NCBI GenBank assembly: GCA_013327885.1
Contig: JABUMY010000002.1
Span: 403,544 to 467,543, forward strand
Direction: 5' to 3'
Source of the DNA: Flavisolibacter longurius
GTDB taxonomy: Bacteria > Bacteroidota > Bacteroidia > Chitinophagales > Chitinophagaceae
Length of the DNA: 64,000 nucleotides
Both the position numbers and the translations under genes were made by a program. Numbering within the stretch: position 1 is the first letter of the stretch; each line of letters begins with the position of its first letter. Positions 26,630 through 35,252 of the stretch are shown one piece after another. Below the pieces are notes generated by a model. The model was not told the origin of the DNA and did no database searches. It saw nothing but the letters and a program-made list of their open reading frames with translations.

Positions 26630-27334
26630 TTAAATGAGGTTGAACGCCTGGGCAAACTTCATCAGGTCGAGGGTAGAGTCGGCATTGAGCTTTGTGCGGA
26701 TGTTGCGGCGATGGGTTTTTACCGTGGCTTCCGAAATAAACAGTTCATCGGCTATCTGTTGCGAGTTAAGGCCTTGTGCCAGGCAGCGCAGCACTTCTTT
26801 TTCGCGTTTGGAGAGGGAGGCGAACAAGCCGTGGTTTTGGCGGAGAAAGCTGTTCTCCTGTATCAGCCTTTCGATCTTGGGAGTAAAAAAATGCGTTGTA
26901 TCGATGGGGAGCGCTGTTGTGATCCCTAACAATGGTTTGCCTTCCTTGTCCTGTAAAATGATCTTGGAAGCGCTGGCAAACCAGCGAAACGGCTCGTTTT
27001 CGGAGGAGCGTACCTGTTGAAAATAGGTCACAATCTCATCAACCTTGTTACGGTGAAGCATACCCAAAATTTTGGGAACATAATTGGGCGTATCCTCCGG
27101 GTTGAAAAAACGCTTGTGGTAATCAAAGTGCGGCAGGCGGACCTCTTCCAGAGAAACATTCAGGTTTTGGCGTCCGCGTTCCGACAAATAAACGATGGAA
27201 TCCGCAGGAAGATTATGGACAATGATCACCCCGGGAATGTCATGTTCCATCAGTTGAATTGCTCTGATCTTTTCGTCGGCAGCCCGTTGCAGATCTTCGT
27301 CATCGGTATGCTGCAGCCATTTGGTTTCTTGCAT
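26630..27334 (-). CDS. PAS-like / LuxR-family transcriptional regulator
   Basis: A 234-residue regulator. Residues about 20-150 look like a PAS-type sensor fold (DIPGVIIVHNLPADSIVYLSERG, in parts, then FRWFASASKIILQDKEGKPLLG). The C-terminal LuxR helix-turn-helix at about 172-232 has the signature LSKREKEVLRCLAQGLNSQQIADELFISEATVKTHRRNI (in parts). No receiver domain is present, so control is probably through the PAS-like part. The target is unknown; the neighbours are a prolyl oligopeptidase and a T9SS cargo protein. Confidence 0.87.
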   Translation of the reverse strand: MQETKWLQHTDDEDLQRAADEKIRAIQLMEHDIPGVIIVHNLPADSIVYLSERGRQNLNVSLEEVRLPHFDYHKRFFNPEDTPNYVPKILGMLHRNKVDEIVTYFQQVRSSENEPFRWFASASKIILQDKEGKPLLGITTALPIDTTHFFTPKIERLIQENSFLRQNHGLFASLSKREKEVLRCLAQGLNSQQIADELFISEATVKTHRRNIRTKLNADSTLDLMKFAQAFNLI

Positions 27335-27348
27335 GGGGGTATACCTAC

Positions 27349-27356
27349 CAAATATA
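27349..27356 (-). promoter_or_regulatory. -7 element of the LuxR-type regulator promoter
   Basis: The minus strand reads TATATTTG, a perfect TAnnTTTG, 14 bases before the ATG at 27334. A TTG occurs 15 bases upstream. Confidence 0.5.
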
Positions 27357-27403
27357 CTACATGCTGATTGACAACACCCTAGGGGAAGACACTTAGCAGC
27401 ATA

Positions 27404-27432
27404 AAATTGCCCGCCGGTAAGACGGGCAATTT
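27404..27432 (-). terminator. Terminator after the prolyl oligopeptidase gene
   Basis: A perfect 10-bp stem (AAATTGCCCG and CGGGCAATTT) with a 9-base loop, 23 bases beyond the stop of the peptidase gene on the minus strand. The T tail is short. Confidence 0.65.
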
Positions 27433-27454
27433 AAATTGTATCAAACGGTATTGC

Positions 27455-29611
27455 TTACAATACTTTTTTCGCTTCGGGTTTGCCGTTGCTGCTACCCGGA
27501 AAGGTTTCGCGGAAGTTCATTCCGGTGTTGCTCATGATAAAGCTCCACACATCGGCAGCGGCATCAATGGCTTTTGATGTGGGCAGACCGGCGCCGTGGC
27601 CAGCATTGGTTTCAATACGGATCAGCGCCGGGTTAGGACCGGCCGCCGCTTCCTGCAGGGCTGCAGCAAATTTGAAAGAGTGCGCCGGCACCACGCGGTC
27701 GTCATGATCGGAAGTGGTGACCATCGTCGCGGGATACGAAACGCCTTTTTTCAGGTTGTGCAGTGGCGAATATTTATACAGGTAAGGAAACTGGTCGGCG
27801 TTGTCGCTGCTGCCATACTCGCTGGCCCAGGCATAACCAATGGTAAAGCGGTGAAAACGCAGCATGTCTAAAACTCCCACCCGGGGAATAGCCACTTTAA
27901 ACAATTCCGGACGCTGCGTCATGGCAGCGCCTACCAAGAGGCCGCCGTTCGAGCCACCGGTGATAGCCAGTTTGCCCGAATTGGTGTATTTGTTCGCCAC
28001 CAGCCATTCTGCGGCAGCAATAAAATCGTCAAACACGTTCTGCTTGTTTTCCAGCATGCCGGCACGGTGCCATTTTTCGCCGTACTCAATGCCGCCGCGT
28101 AATACCACATCGGCATATACGCCGCCCTGCTCCATAAAGAAGATGTTGGAAACGCTGAAGGCCGGTGTTTCATTCACATTAAAACCGCCATAGCCATACA
28201 TCAAGGCCGGGTTTTGGCCGTTCAGCACCAGGCCTTTTTTGTGGGTGAGGAACATGGGCACTTTGGTGCCGTCCTTACTGGTAAAGAACACCTGCTTTAC
28301 CTCGTAATCTTCGGGGTTGAATGTAACCTCCGCTTTTTTGTGCAGCGCTGTGGTGCCGGAGGTAATGTTGTATTTGAAAATAGACGTTGGATAATTGTAC
28401 GAAGTGAAATAGTAGTAAAATTCTTTTTCGTCTTTTTTAGAGCCGAAGCCACCTGCAGAGCCAATGCCCGGGAGGGAGATTTCCCGAACCAGCTTTCCAT
28501 CGTACGTGTACTGGTACACTTTGGTAGACGCATCTTTCAGGTAAGAAGCAAAGAGGTAGCCGCCGCCGGTGCCCACGCCCTGCAGCACGTTTTCTTTTTC
28601 CGGGATGATCTCTTTCCAGGCTTCTTTGGCAGGAGATTTTGGATCGATCAGCACCAGCTTGTAATTGGAAGCGCCGTCGTTAGTGCGAACCAGGAATTTA
28701 TCACCAACATTGTCCACCACTCCTGCTTGTGCCCCGAAGCCTTCCACCAAAAAGGTGAAATCGCTTTGGTTGGCCTGCAGGTCTTTGATACGGATCTGCC
28801 GGCCGCTGCTCGAACCCTCATTGGAATACAGTACCAGGAAGCGGCCGTCTTCGGTTACACCGGCCATGTTGAGGCGCTGCGGATGGTCGCGGTCTTCAAA
28901 CACCAGCACATCCTCCGACTGCGGCGTACCGATCTTATGGTAATAAACGGAGTGATAAAGGTTCTTTCCTTTCAGCTTGTCTTCAGCTTTCGGCTCGGGG
29001 TAGCGACTGTAGAAAAAGCCTTCGTTGCCCTTCCAGGAAAAGCCTGTGAACTTCAGCCACTCTAGGCTGTCGGTGAGTTTTTCCTTGGTAACGGCATTCA
29101 TTACGTGGGCTTGCTGCCAGTCGCTACCCGCCTTTTGAATGGCATAAACCAGCAGCTTTCCGTTTTTGGAAAATGCCGAGGAACCCAAGGAAACCGTTCC
29201 GTCTTCGGATAATTTATTCGGATCGAGAAACACTTCGGCTTTGCCGTTGATCTCTTTCTGACGATACCAAACGCTTTGGTTCTGCAAGCCGTCGTTCTTG
29301 GTAAAATACCAGTAATCGCCTTCCCTGAACGGAGCGCCGTAGCGGGTGTAGTTCCACAGCTCCTGCAGACGCTTGCGCACCTTGTCGCGGTAGGGAATGG
29401 TGGAGAGATGATCCTGCGTCACTTTGTTCTGTGCTTTTACCCATGATTTGGTTTCCTCGCTGTTGTCGTCTTCGAGCCAGCGGTAAGGATCGGCTACGGT
29501 GGTGCCGTGGTAGTTGTCAACGGTATCTACTTTCCGCGTAGCGGGGTATTGAAACTGTGCGTCTGCTTGTTGAATTGTCAATATAGTCAATGCCAGTAAG
29601 GTTTTCTTCAT
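27455..29611 (-). CDS. Prolyl oligopeptidase-family serine peptidase (S9A), exported
   Basis: A 718-residue S9A peptidase that cleaves after proline in short peptides. Signal peptide MKKTLLALTILTIQQADAQ directs it to the periplasm. The N-terminal signature TVADPYRWLEDD (about 38-49) is followed by the seven-bladed propeller and the alpha/beta hydrolase domain (about 440-695), with catalytic Ser554 in GGSNGG, Asp in DHDDRV (635-640) and His672 in NAGHGAG. Length and motif spacing are standard. The Met at 29611 is chosen since the upstream extension has no signal sequence. Confidence 0.95.
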   Translation of the reverse strand: MKKTLLALTILTIQQADAQFQYPATRKVDTVDNYHGTTVADPYRWLEDDNSEETKSWVKAQNKVTQDHLSTIPYRDKVRKRLQELWNYTRYGAPFREGDYWYFTKNDGLQNQSVWYRQKEINGKAEVFLDPNKLSEDGTVSLGSSAFSKNGKLLVYAIQKAGSDWQQAHVMNAVTKEKLTDSLEWLKFTGFSWKGNEGFFYSRYPEPKAEDKLKGKNLYHSVYYHKIGTPQSEDVLVFEDRDHPQRLNMAGVTEDGRFLVLYSNEGSSSGRQIRIKDLQANQSDFTFLVEGFGAQAGVVDNVGDKFLVRTNDGASNYKLVLIDPKSPAKEAWKEIIPEKENVLQGVGTGGGYLFASYLKDASTKVYQYTYDGKLVREISLPGIGSAGGFGSKKDEKEFYYYFTSYNYPTSIFKYNITSGTTALHKKAEVTFNPEDYEVKQVFFTSKDGTKVPMFLTHKKGLVLNGQNPALMYGYGGFNVNETPAFSVSNIFFMEQGGVYADVVLRGGIEYGEKWHRAGMLENKQNVFDDFIAAAEWLVANKYTNSGKLAITGGSNGGLLVGAAMTQRPELFKVAIPRVGVLDMLRFHRFTIGYAWASEYGSSDNADQFPYLYKYSPLHNLKKGVSYPATMVTTSDHDDRVVPAHSFKFAAALQEAAAGPNPALIRIETNAGHGAGLPTSKAIDAAADVWSFIMSNTGMNFRETFPGSSNGKPEAKKVL

Positions 29612-29688
29612 GAAGAAAAATTTTATAAAGTAACTGAAAGGTGGAGGGGGATAAATATACGGGGCGTTAAAGAATTGCAGAAAATCGG

Positions 29689-30885
29689 TTAGAAAATCTT
29701 TAGAATGGAAACGGCGCCCATATAGCTCATGACGGCTACCACCAGCCAGCCGGCCACCTGCATCCACAGCGGGTGCCGGTAGTCGCCGACAATGGATCTA
29801 CGGCGGGCTGCAAGGAGGATCAGCGCCAGGGCAATGGGGAGAATAAGACCGTTTACCGCACCGGCAAAAACCAGCAGGCTGACGGCCGGTTTTTCCTGCA
29901 AAAGAAAAAGAAGGGTGGACGTAAGAATAAACAGCGAAACCAGTAAGCGACTGCGCCTTTCAATGACGGGATGCAGGGTTTTGAAAAACGAGATCGTGGT
30001 ATAAGAGGCACCGATCACGGAGGTGATGGCAGCGCACCACATGACAAACCCGAAAAAGCGATAGCCGATGGCACCGGCCGCCTGCTGGAAAACCGATGCT
30101 GCCGGGTTGTCGGCGGCCAGCCTGGCACCGCCCCACACCACGCCCAGCGCCGCAAAGAATAATACAAAGCGCATAATGGAGGTAATAAGGATACCGCTGA
30201 CTGAGCTGCGGGTTACCTGCGGCAGCGATTCTTTCCCGGTGATGCCGGCATCCAGCAGGCGATGGGCACCGGCAAAAGAAATATAGCCGCCAACGGTGCC
30301 ACCCACCAAGGTAATGATCTTTACCATGTCGATCCTTTCGGGCCAAATGGTTCGATACAGGGCTTCGCCAACTGGTGGCCCTGAACTAACGGCAATGTAC
30401 AGGGTAAAAAGGATCATAAGGAGGCCAAGCACCTTTACCAGCAGGTCGATGCCTTTGCCGGCTTCGCGGTACCAGAAGATTCCCAGGGAAAGCAGGCAGC
30501 TGATGATAGCCCCGGTTTTTACATCCATCCCTGTCAGGGCATGCAGGCCCAGCCCCGTGCCGCCAATGTTTCCAATGTTGAAAACGAGGCCGCCAAAGCC
30601 AATCAGAATGGCGAGGAAAAAGCCAAGCCCGGGAAGCATGCTGTTGGCAATGTCCTGTGCCCGGCTGTTGCTCACCGTGATAATACGCCAGATGTTGACC
30701 TGTGCGCCTATGTCGAGGAGGAGGGAAACAAGAATGACGAAACCAAAAGAGGTTAAGAGGTCTTGGGTAAATAGCGTGGTTTGGGTAAGAAAGCCCGGGC
30801 CGATAGCCGACGTGGCCATGAGAAAGGCGGCACCAAGGATGGCTGAATGCCGGCTTTTTACAGGCTTTTTCCTGGTGGAAGGCAT
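29689..30885 (-). CDS. NRAMP-like membrane transporter lacking the metal-site motifs (YcsG-like)
   Basis: A 398-residue protein with about eleven membrane segments and the NRAMP/LeuT fold pattern. Canonical NRAMP metal transporters have DPGN in helix 1 and MPH in helix 6. Here helix 1 reads AIGPGFLTQT and helix 6 reads GGYISFAGAHRLLDAG, so both metal-binding motifs are replaced. It belongs with the divergent subgroup found beside YcsF/PxpA genes (B. subtilis ycsG type). Genetic neighbourhood suggests a substrate connected to 5-oxoproline, but that is inference. Start is ATG 30885; the stop is followed by the peptidase gene after about 77 bases. Confidence 0.8.
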   Translation of the reverse strand: MPSTRKKPVKSRHSAILGAAFLMATSAIGPGFLTQTTLFTQDLLTSFGFVILVSLLLDIGAQVNIWRIITVSNSRAQDIANSMLPGLGFFLAILIGFGGLVFNIGNIGGTGLGLHALTGMDVKTGAIISCLLSLGIFWYREAGKGIDLLVKVLGLLMILFTLYIAVSSGPPVGEALYRTIWPERIDMVKIITLVGGTVGGYISFAGAHRLLDAGITGKESLPQVTRSSVSGILITSIMRFVLFFAALGVVWGGARLAADNPAASVFQQAAGAIGYRFFGFVMWCAAITSVIGASYTTISFFKTLHPVIERRSRLLVSLFILTSTLLFLLQEKPAVSLLVFAGAVNGLILPIALALILLAARRRSIVGDYRHPLWMQVAGWLVVAVMSYMGAVSILKIF

Positions 30886-30919
30886 GGCTGCGCAGGATTA
30901 AAAAACGTAAGGTAGGATA

Positions 30920-31270
30920 TTATGAAATGCCCAATTGAAATTTCAAAGCGTCCACAATGGTGCGCTGAACAGTGCTATCGTTAACAGCACCATACCGTTT
31001 TACCAGTCGTCTTTTATCAAGGGTTCGGATCTGAAAGCAAAGGACGATCGACTCACTGGGTAAGCCGAAATCACCAGCTTTTAACAGCACCTCGTTAGGG
31101 TAAACTGTGCGGTTGTTTTTGCGGGTTGTCAGAGGCAGGATGTTGATGACAGGCAAAACCTTGTTTGCATAATTTTCGCTGATGACTAATACTGGCCTTG
31201 TTTTTCCCTGTTCCGAGCCTATCACCGGGTCAAGGTCGGCAAGCCATATCTCCCATTTCAGGAAATTCAT
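30920..31270 (-). CDS. MazF/PemK-type toxin, type II toxin-antitoxin
   Basis: A 116-residue protein of the PemK/MazF endoribonuclease family. The family start pattern is clear: WEIWLADLDPVIGSEQGKTRPVLVIS, then INILPLTTRK and SESIVLCFQIRTLDKRRL. MazF toxins cut mRNA at short sequence motifs. It overlaps the upstream partner gene by 4 bases, the usual layout for a translationally coupled antitoxin-toxin pair. The pair sits between the NRAMP-like and pxpA genes, all on the minus strand. Confidence 0.88.
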   Translation of the reverse strand: MNFLKWEIWLADLDPVIGSEQGKTRPVLVISENYANKVLPVINILPLTTRKNNRTVYPNEVLLKAGDFGLPSESIVLCFQIRTLDKRRLVKRYGAVNDSTVQRTIVDALKFQLGIS

Positions 31271-31497
31271 TCGTTTATTTGACTGTCGGAGTTTTCAAAA
31301 TCTTCATTCACCGCCTGCAGATCGGCCAGAAAGTCTTCATCCTGCGAAGCTTTGTTCAACAAAGCTATTTTTGCATCCAACGTTTCGGGCACTTCTTCAA
31401 TCACTACTTTTACCTGCTTACTGTTTTTTAAAGGAGAAGGAAGTTGTATCGTAAGCTCTCCGCCTGGCGGCACGTCCACAATTTGCTCTATTGACAT
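31267..31497 (-). CDS. Probable antitoxin for the MazF-type toxin
   Basis: A 76-residue acidic protein (MSIEQIVDVPPGGELTIQLP...) with a short beta-rich N terminus and a charged helical C terminus ending NEDFENSDSQINE. Its position directly upstream, with a 4-base overlap with the toxin gene, identifies it as the antitoxin rather than its sequence. The N terminus lacks a clear AbrB or ribbon-helix-helix signature, although PPGGELTIQLP resembles the short sheet of related small antitoxins. A TATCTTAC segment about 25 bases upstream may be its promoter -7 element. Confidence 0.75.
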   Translation of the reverse strand: MSIEQIVDVPPGGELTIQLPSPLKNSKQVKVVIEEVPETLDAKIALLNKASQDEDFLADLQAVNEDFENSDSQINE

Positions 31498-31529
31498 AAA
31501 AATGACTTTCCTCTAATGTAAGATATTTT

Positions 31530-32249
31530 CTAACGCAGCTTTTCCATTACAGCAAACAAACGTTTTGCAAAAGGCAAAGCATAGGCCCCGTCGCCATGAA
31601 TACAAACCGTATCGGCGGCAATGGGAATCTCTTTTCCGGAAAGGGTCGTTACACTTCCCTTCTCTATCATTTGCACGACCTGCGCCACTGCTTTTTCTTC
31701 TTCCTCAATCAGCGCACCAGGCATTGAACGCGGTGTAAGGGTTCCGTTATCCTGGTAAGTGCGATCGGCAAACACTTCGTTCCAGGCAATGAGTCCAAGC
31801 CGTTCTGCTTCGGTAATAGAAGCACTACCGCTCAAGCCAAACAACACAAGGGTTGCATCAAAATCTTTCACCGCCTGCGCAACAGCGTTTGCCAGGGCCG
31901 CATCCCGTGCCGCCATGTTGTACAAGGCGCCGTGCAGCTTTACATGGTGCAGCGTGGCATCCGCAGCATCGGCAATTTTTTGGAAAAAGATTAATTGTTC
32001 GATTACCAGGTCGTAAACTTCCTGGGGCGTGGTTGTCATTTCTGTACGGCCGAAGTTTCTGCGGTCGGGAAAGGAAGGATGTGCCCCGATGTTGACACCG
32101 TGGGCTTTGGCGAGCAGGATGGTTGCTCTTGCTGTTTCTTCATCGCCAGCATGGGCACCACAGGCAATGTTGGCTGATGTAATAAACGGCATGATGGCCT
32201 CGTCGTTGCCGATGCCCTCACCCATGTCGCAGTTGATATCAATGTGCAT
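31530..32249 (-). CDS. pxpA: 5-oxoprolinase subunit A (LamB/YcsF family)
   Basis: A 239-residue member of the LamB/YcsF family. PxpA together with PxpB and PxpC forms the prokaryotic ATP-dependent 5-oxoprolinase that opens 5-oxoproline (pyroglutamate) to glutamate. The family start HIDINCDMGEGIGNDEAIMPFI (in parts), the segment SANIACGAHAGDEETA and GAHPSFPDRRNFGR are all present. It overlaps pxpC by 11 bases. The gene order pxpB-pxpC-pxpA is one polycistronic unit on the minus strand, with the MazEF-type pair directly downstream. Confidence 0.95.
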   Translation of the reverse strand: MHIDINCDMGEGIGNDEAIMPFITSANIACGAHAGDEETARATILLAKAHGVNIGAHPSFPDRRNFGRTEMTTTPQEVYDLVIEQLIFFQKIADAADATLHHVKLHGALYNMAARDAALANAVAQAVKDFDATLVLFGLSGSASITEAERLGLIAWNEVFADRTYQDNGTLTPRSMPGALIEEEEKAVAQVVQMIEKGSVTTLSGKEIPIAADTVCIHGDGAYALPFAKRLFAVMEKLR

Positions 32250-33213
32250 TTCGCCAGTTTTGCAACTTCAATTTACAGGTGTTCTGCAGGTCGTGTAAAG
32301 ATTTTTGCAGACGAACCCATTTTGCTTCGGCCTTGTCTATTGTCGTAAAGGCAAACTGCAAGCTTTCACCAGCCCCCATCTGTGCCAGCCGCGGCAAGTG
32401 TGCCGAGATGACGCTGGCAATGCGTGGATAACCGCCGGTGGTTTGATGATCGGCCATCAGCACCACTACCTGACCATTGGGAAGCAGTTGCACCATACCA
32501 AAACCAACACCGGAAGACAGCAGTTGCTCTTTCTTTTCCTGCGCTAAACTTTCTCCCTGCAAACGATAGCCCATGCGGTCGGATGCCGGTGAAATGGTAA
32601 ACCTGTTTTTTGTAAATGATGCTTTGCTTTCTTCGGTCAGCCAATCCCATTCCGGACCGACAATTACGTCAACAACATTGGTGTGAACTTGTTCAGCTTT
32701 GTATTGCCAGGGTAAAATTTCGAAGTCTTTTTTGAGACGCATGTCCAGGTCCGAAAAAGGGATCACATCGCCACGCAACAATTTTATCCCTTTAAAGCCA
32801 CCAGCGACAGCTGTGAGATTAGTGCTGTAACTATTTAACCAGGGAGCTAATTCCAGTTCGTTGTAAATCGATAGATAACAACGGGCTCCGGAAACTTTTC
32901 GTGTGAACGAGATCGCTACATCCTTCTCAATGGCGATGGGTTGGTGCAAGGGCACGCTTGTTCCGTTAATGCAGGGGCTAAAGTTGGCACCGGCCAGGCA
33001 GATAATAGCAGGTTGTTGAAAACGAATTTCCGCAGCCGGAAAGTGCAGCTCGATCACCGGGGCCTGCAAATCTTTTCCTAGCAAAGCATTGGCTAGCGCC
33101 GCGGCAAAACGGTCTATAGCGCCACCGGGATTGATGCCAAGGTGCTGGTAGCCATATCGGCCCAAGTCCTGCACCGTATCAAGCAAGCCGGCCCGGGTGA
33201 TCTGCAAACTCAT
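32239..33213 (-). CDS. pxpC: 5-oxoprolinase subunit C (KipA / biotin-dependent carboxyltransferase family)
   Basis: A 324-residue PxpC (KipA) homologue. Opening motifs ITRAGLLDTVQDLGRYGYQHLGINPGGAIDRF (in parts) and later GYRLQGESLAQ and VVLMADHQTTGGYPRIASVI (in parts) are characteristic. It overlaps pxpB by 35 bases and pxpA by 11 bases, so the three subunits are translated from one message. Some annotations call this domain biotin-dependent carboxyltransferase or allophanate hydrolase subunit 2, but clustering with pxpA and pxpB supports the 5-oxoprolinase role. Confidence 0.93.
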   Translation of the reverse strand: MSLQITRAGLLDTVQDLGRYGYQHLGINPGGAIDRFAAALANALLGKDLQAPVIELHFPAAEIRFQQPAIICLAGANFSPCINGTSVPLHQPIAIEKDVAISFTRKVSGARCYLSIYNELELAPWLNSYSTNLTAVAGGFKGIKLLRGDVIPFSDLDMRLKKDFEILPWQYKAEQVHTNVVDVIVGPEWDWLTEESKASFTKNRFTISPASDRMGYRLQGESLAQEKKEQLLSSGVGFGMVQLLPNGQVVVLMADHQTTGGYPRIASVISAHLPRLAQMGAGESLQFAFTTIDKAEAKWVRLQKSLHDLQNTCKLKLQNWRNAH

Positions 33214-33886
33214 TTTCGGTAATGGGATAAAAGGTTACACTGTCGCCGGGGCGAAGCCGCACAGGATTTTTTTCGGCCTTGTTGAACAAGGACAGCGGTG
33301 TTCGGCCGATGATGTTCCAGCCACCGGGAGAATCCAATGGGTAAATGCCGGTTTGTTCGCCGGCAATACCCACCGAACCGGCTTCCACATTTTGCCGCGG
33401 GCTGCTTTTTCTCGGTGCAGCAATACGACTGTCCACTTTACCCATGTAGGCAAAACCGGGCAGGAAGCCGATCATGTACACAGTATAAGTAGTCGTGATA
33501 AAAATCTGTACGAAGTCGGCGACAGAAAGGTTTTTTTGTTCCGCAAGGCTTTCCAGGTCCGGCGCAAACGGGCTGGCAAAACAGACCGGGATGCGGATCA
33601 ATCTCTGTTCTAACGGTGTCGCACAATCGTCGTTTTGCAGCAGCGTTTGCAAAAACTGCTTCAGGTTTTCAAAAGCGGACGTTTTTTCGTCATACAGCGC
33701 CACCACATCGTAATGAACAGTCAGCGAACAGTAAGCGGGAACGACATCTTTAATGAAGGCCGGAGCGTTTTGCAACTGCCCGAAAAGCTGCATCACCCTT
33801 GCGTGTACGGCAGGGTCCATGCTGTTTTGAAACTGCACAAGGAGGGCGGCATCGCCAAGTGGTACTATAAGAGGTTGCCACGACAT
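33179..33886 (-). CDS. pxpB: 5-oxoprolinase subunit B (KipI family)
   Basis: A 235-residue PxpB (KipI) homologue, the kinase-like partner of PxpC in ATP-dependent 5-oxoprolinase. The N-terminal GDAALLVQF and the conserved late block FLPGFAYMGKVD, RKSSPRQNVEAGSVGIAGEQTGIYP (in parts) and SPGGWNIIGRTPL are present. Met at 33886 is preferred because it begins the family pattern. A Met 15 codons upstream (33931) is possible and would leave only a few bases to serS. The unit follows serS by about 50 bases. Confidence 0.93.
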   Translation of the reverse strand: MSWQPLIVPLGDAALLVQFQNSMDPAVHARVMQLFGQLQNAPAFIKDVVPAYCSLTVHYDVVALYDEKTSAFENLKQFLQTLLQNDDCATPLEQRLIRIPVCFASPFAPDLESLAEQKNLSVADFVQIFITTTYTVYMIGFLPGFAYMGKVDSRIAAPRKSSPRQNVEAGSVGIAGEQTGIYPLDSPGGWNIIGRTPLSLFNKAEKNPVRLRPGDSVTFYPITENEFADHPGRLA

Positions 33887-33936
33887 GGATGGTCTGTCGC
33901 GAATGTAATCATTCCATTTGCTGCGCAGCAAAGACC

Positions 33937-35205
33937 TTAAATCATCTCCCCTCCAAAATAGCCCTGCAGCGGTTGCGGCAGCTTGATGCCGTTTTCATCC
34001 TGGTTGTTTTCCAGCAGGCAGGCTAGGATGCGGGGCAGCGCCAAAGAGCTTCCGTTGAGTGAATGCGCCAGTTGGGTTTTGCCATTCGTGTCTTTAAAAC
34101 GAACCTTCATCCGGTTGGTCTGGAAGCTTTCAAAGTTGGAGACAGAGCTTACCTCCAGCCAGCGCTCCTGCGCAGCGCTGTACACTTCAAAATCGTAAGT
34201 CAGCGCCGAAGCAAAGCCCATATCGCCGCCGCATAACCGTAAAATGCGGTAGTGCAAGCCCAACGATTGGATCAGCTTTTCTACATGCGCCACCATATCT
34301 TCCAAAACCTCGTAGCTGCGCTCCGGGTGAACGATCTGTACGATCTCCACCTTGTCGAACTGGTGCAGGCGGTTGAGGCCGCGAACATCTTTGCCATAGC
34401 TGCCAGCTTCGCGGCGAAAACAAGGCGTGTAGGCCGTCATCCGGATCGGCAGGTCGGCTTCTTTCAAAATCGTATCGCGGTAAATATTGGTCACCGGTAC
34501 TTCGGCGGTGGGAATCAGGTATAGATTGTCGGCCGTTGCATGGTACATCTGTCCTTCCTTATCGGGCAGTTGTCCTGTGCCATAAGCCGAAGCTTCGTTC
34601 ACCATCAGCGGCGGCATAAACTCGGTGTAGCCGGCCGCCGTGTTGTAGTCCAAAAAGTATTGGATCAGGGCCCGCTGCAGCTTGGCGCCTTTTCCTTTGT
34701 ACACAGGAAAACCGCTGCCGGTGATCTTGTTGCCCAGCTCAAAATCGATGAGATCAAATTTTTTGGCGAGGTCCCAATGCGGAACCGCACCGGCATACAA
34801 TTCCGGCTTGCTGCCTCCAGTACGAACCACTTCATTGTCCTCCGGTGTTTTGCCTTTGGGCACTTGAGCAGACGGCAGGTTGGGCAGGCGAACCAACAAA
34901 TCGTTCAATCCTTTTTCGGTAGCATCCAGTTCCTGCTGTACAGGATCTAACGCTGCCTTGAAGGTTTCCACTTCCTTTTTCTTATCCTCAGCCTCCGCCT
35001 TTTGCCCCTTCGCCATCAGGCCACCGATTTCTTTGGAGGCCGCATTGATCTTTGCTTTTGTATCGTCAAATTGAAAAGTCAGTTTTTTGCGGGCATCATC
35101 CATCGCAATGATCTCGTCTACCAGGGCTAGCTCCTTGAAATTCTTCACGGCTAAACGCTCTTTCACTTCTTCGGTGTGGTTGCGCAAAAAGGCCAGTTGC
35201 AGCAT
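33937..35205 (-). CDS. serS: Seryl-tRNA synthetase
   Basis: A 422-residue class II synthetase that charges tRNA-Ser. The N-terminal coiled-coil arm (about 28-100) binds the tRNA long variable arm. The catalytic domain shows motif 2 (FRREAGSYGKDVRGLNRLHQF, in parts) and motif 3 near the C terminus (NGSSLALPRILACLLENNQ). Start is Met MLQLAFLRNHTEEV at 35205. The frame is open upstream but the extension would translate a heptad array and a promoter. It probably shares a transcript with the pxp genes. Confidence 0.97.
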   Translation of the reverse strand: MLQLAFLRNHTEEVKERLAVKNFKELALVDEIIAMDDARKKLTFQFDDTKAKINAASKEIGGLMAKGQKAEAEDKKKEVETFKAALDPVQQELDATEKGLNDLLVRLPNLPSAQVPKGKTPEDNEVVRTGGSKPELYAGAVPHWDLAKKFDLIDFELGNKITGSGFPVYKGKGAKLQRALIQYFLDYNTAAGYTEFMPPLMVNEASAYGTGQLPDKEGQMYHATADNLYLIPTAEVPVTNIYRDTILKEADLPIRMTAYTPCFRREAGSYGKDVRGLNRLHQFDKVEIVQIVHPERSYEVLEDMVAHVEKLIQSLGLHYRILRLCGGDMGFASALTYDFEVYSAAQERWLEVSSVSNFESFQTNRMKVRFKDTNGKTQLAHSLNGSSLALPRILACLLENNQDENGIKLPQPLQGYFGGEMI

Positions 35206-35225
35206 ATGCGTAAAAATTTGAGCGG

Positions 35226-35233
35226 CAAAGATA
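35226..35233 (-). promoter_or_regulatory. -7 element of the serS promoter
   Basis: The minus strand reads TATCTTTG, a perfect TAnnTTTG, 20 bases before the chosen ATG at 35205. It argues against the longer N-terminal extension. Confidence 0.55.
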
Positions 35234-35252
35234 ACCGCTGTCGGGCGGATTT

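Noticed and set aside
29689..30885. Annotation as a manganese or iron NRAMP transporter
   Set aside because: The DPGN and MPH metal-binding motifs are both replaced, and the gene neighbourhood is 5-oxoprolinase.
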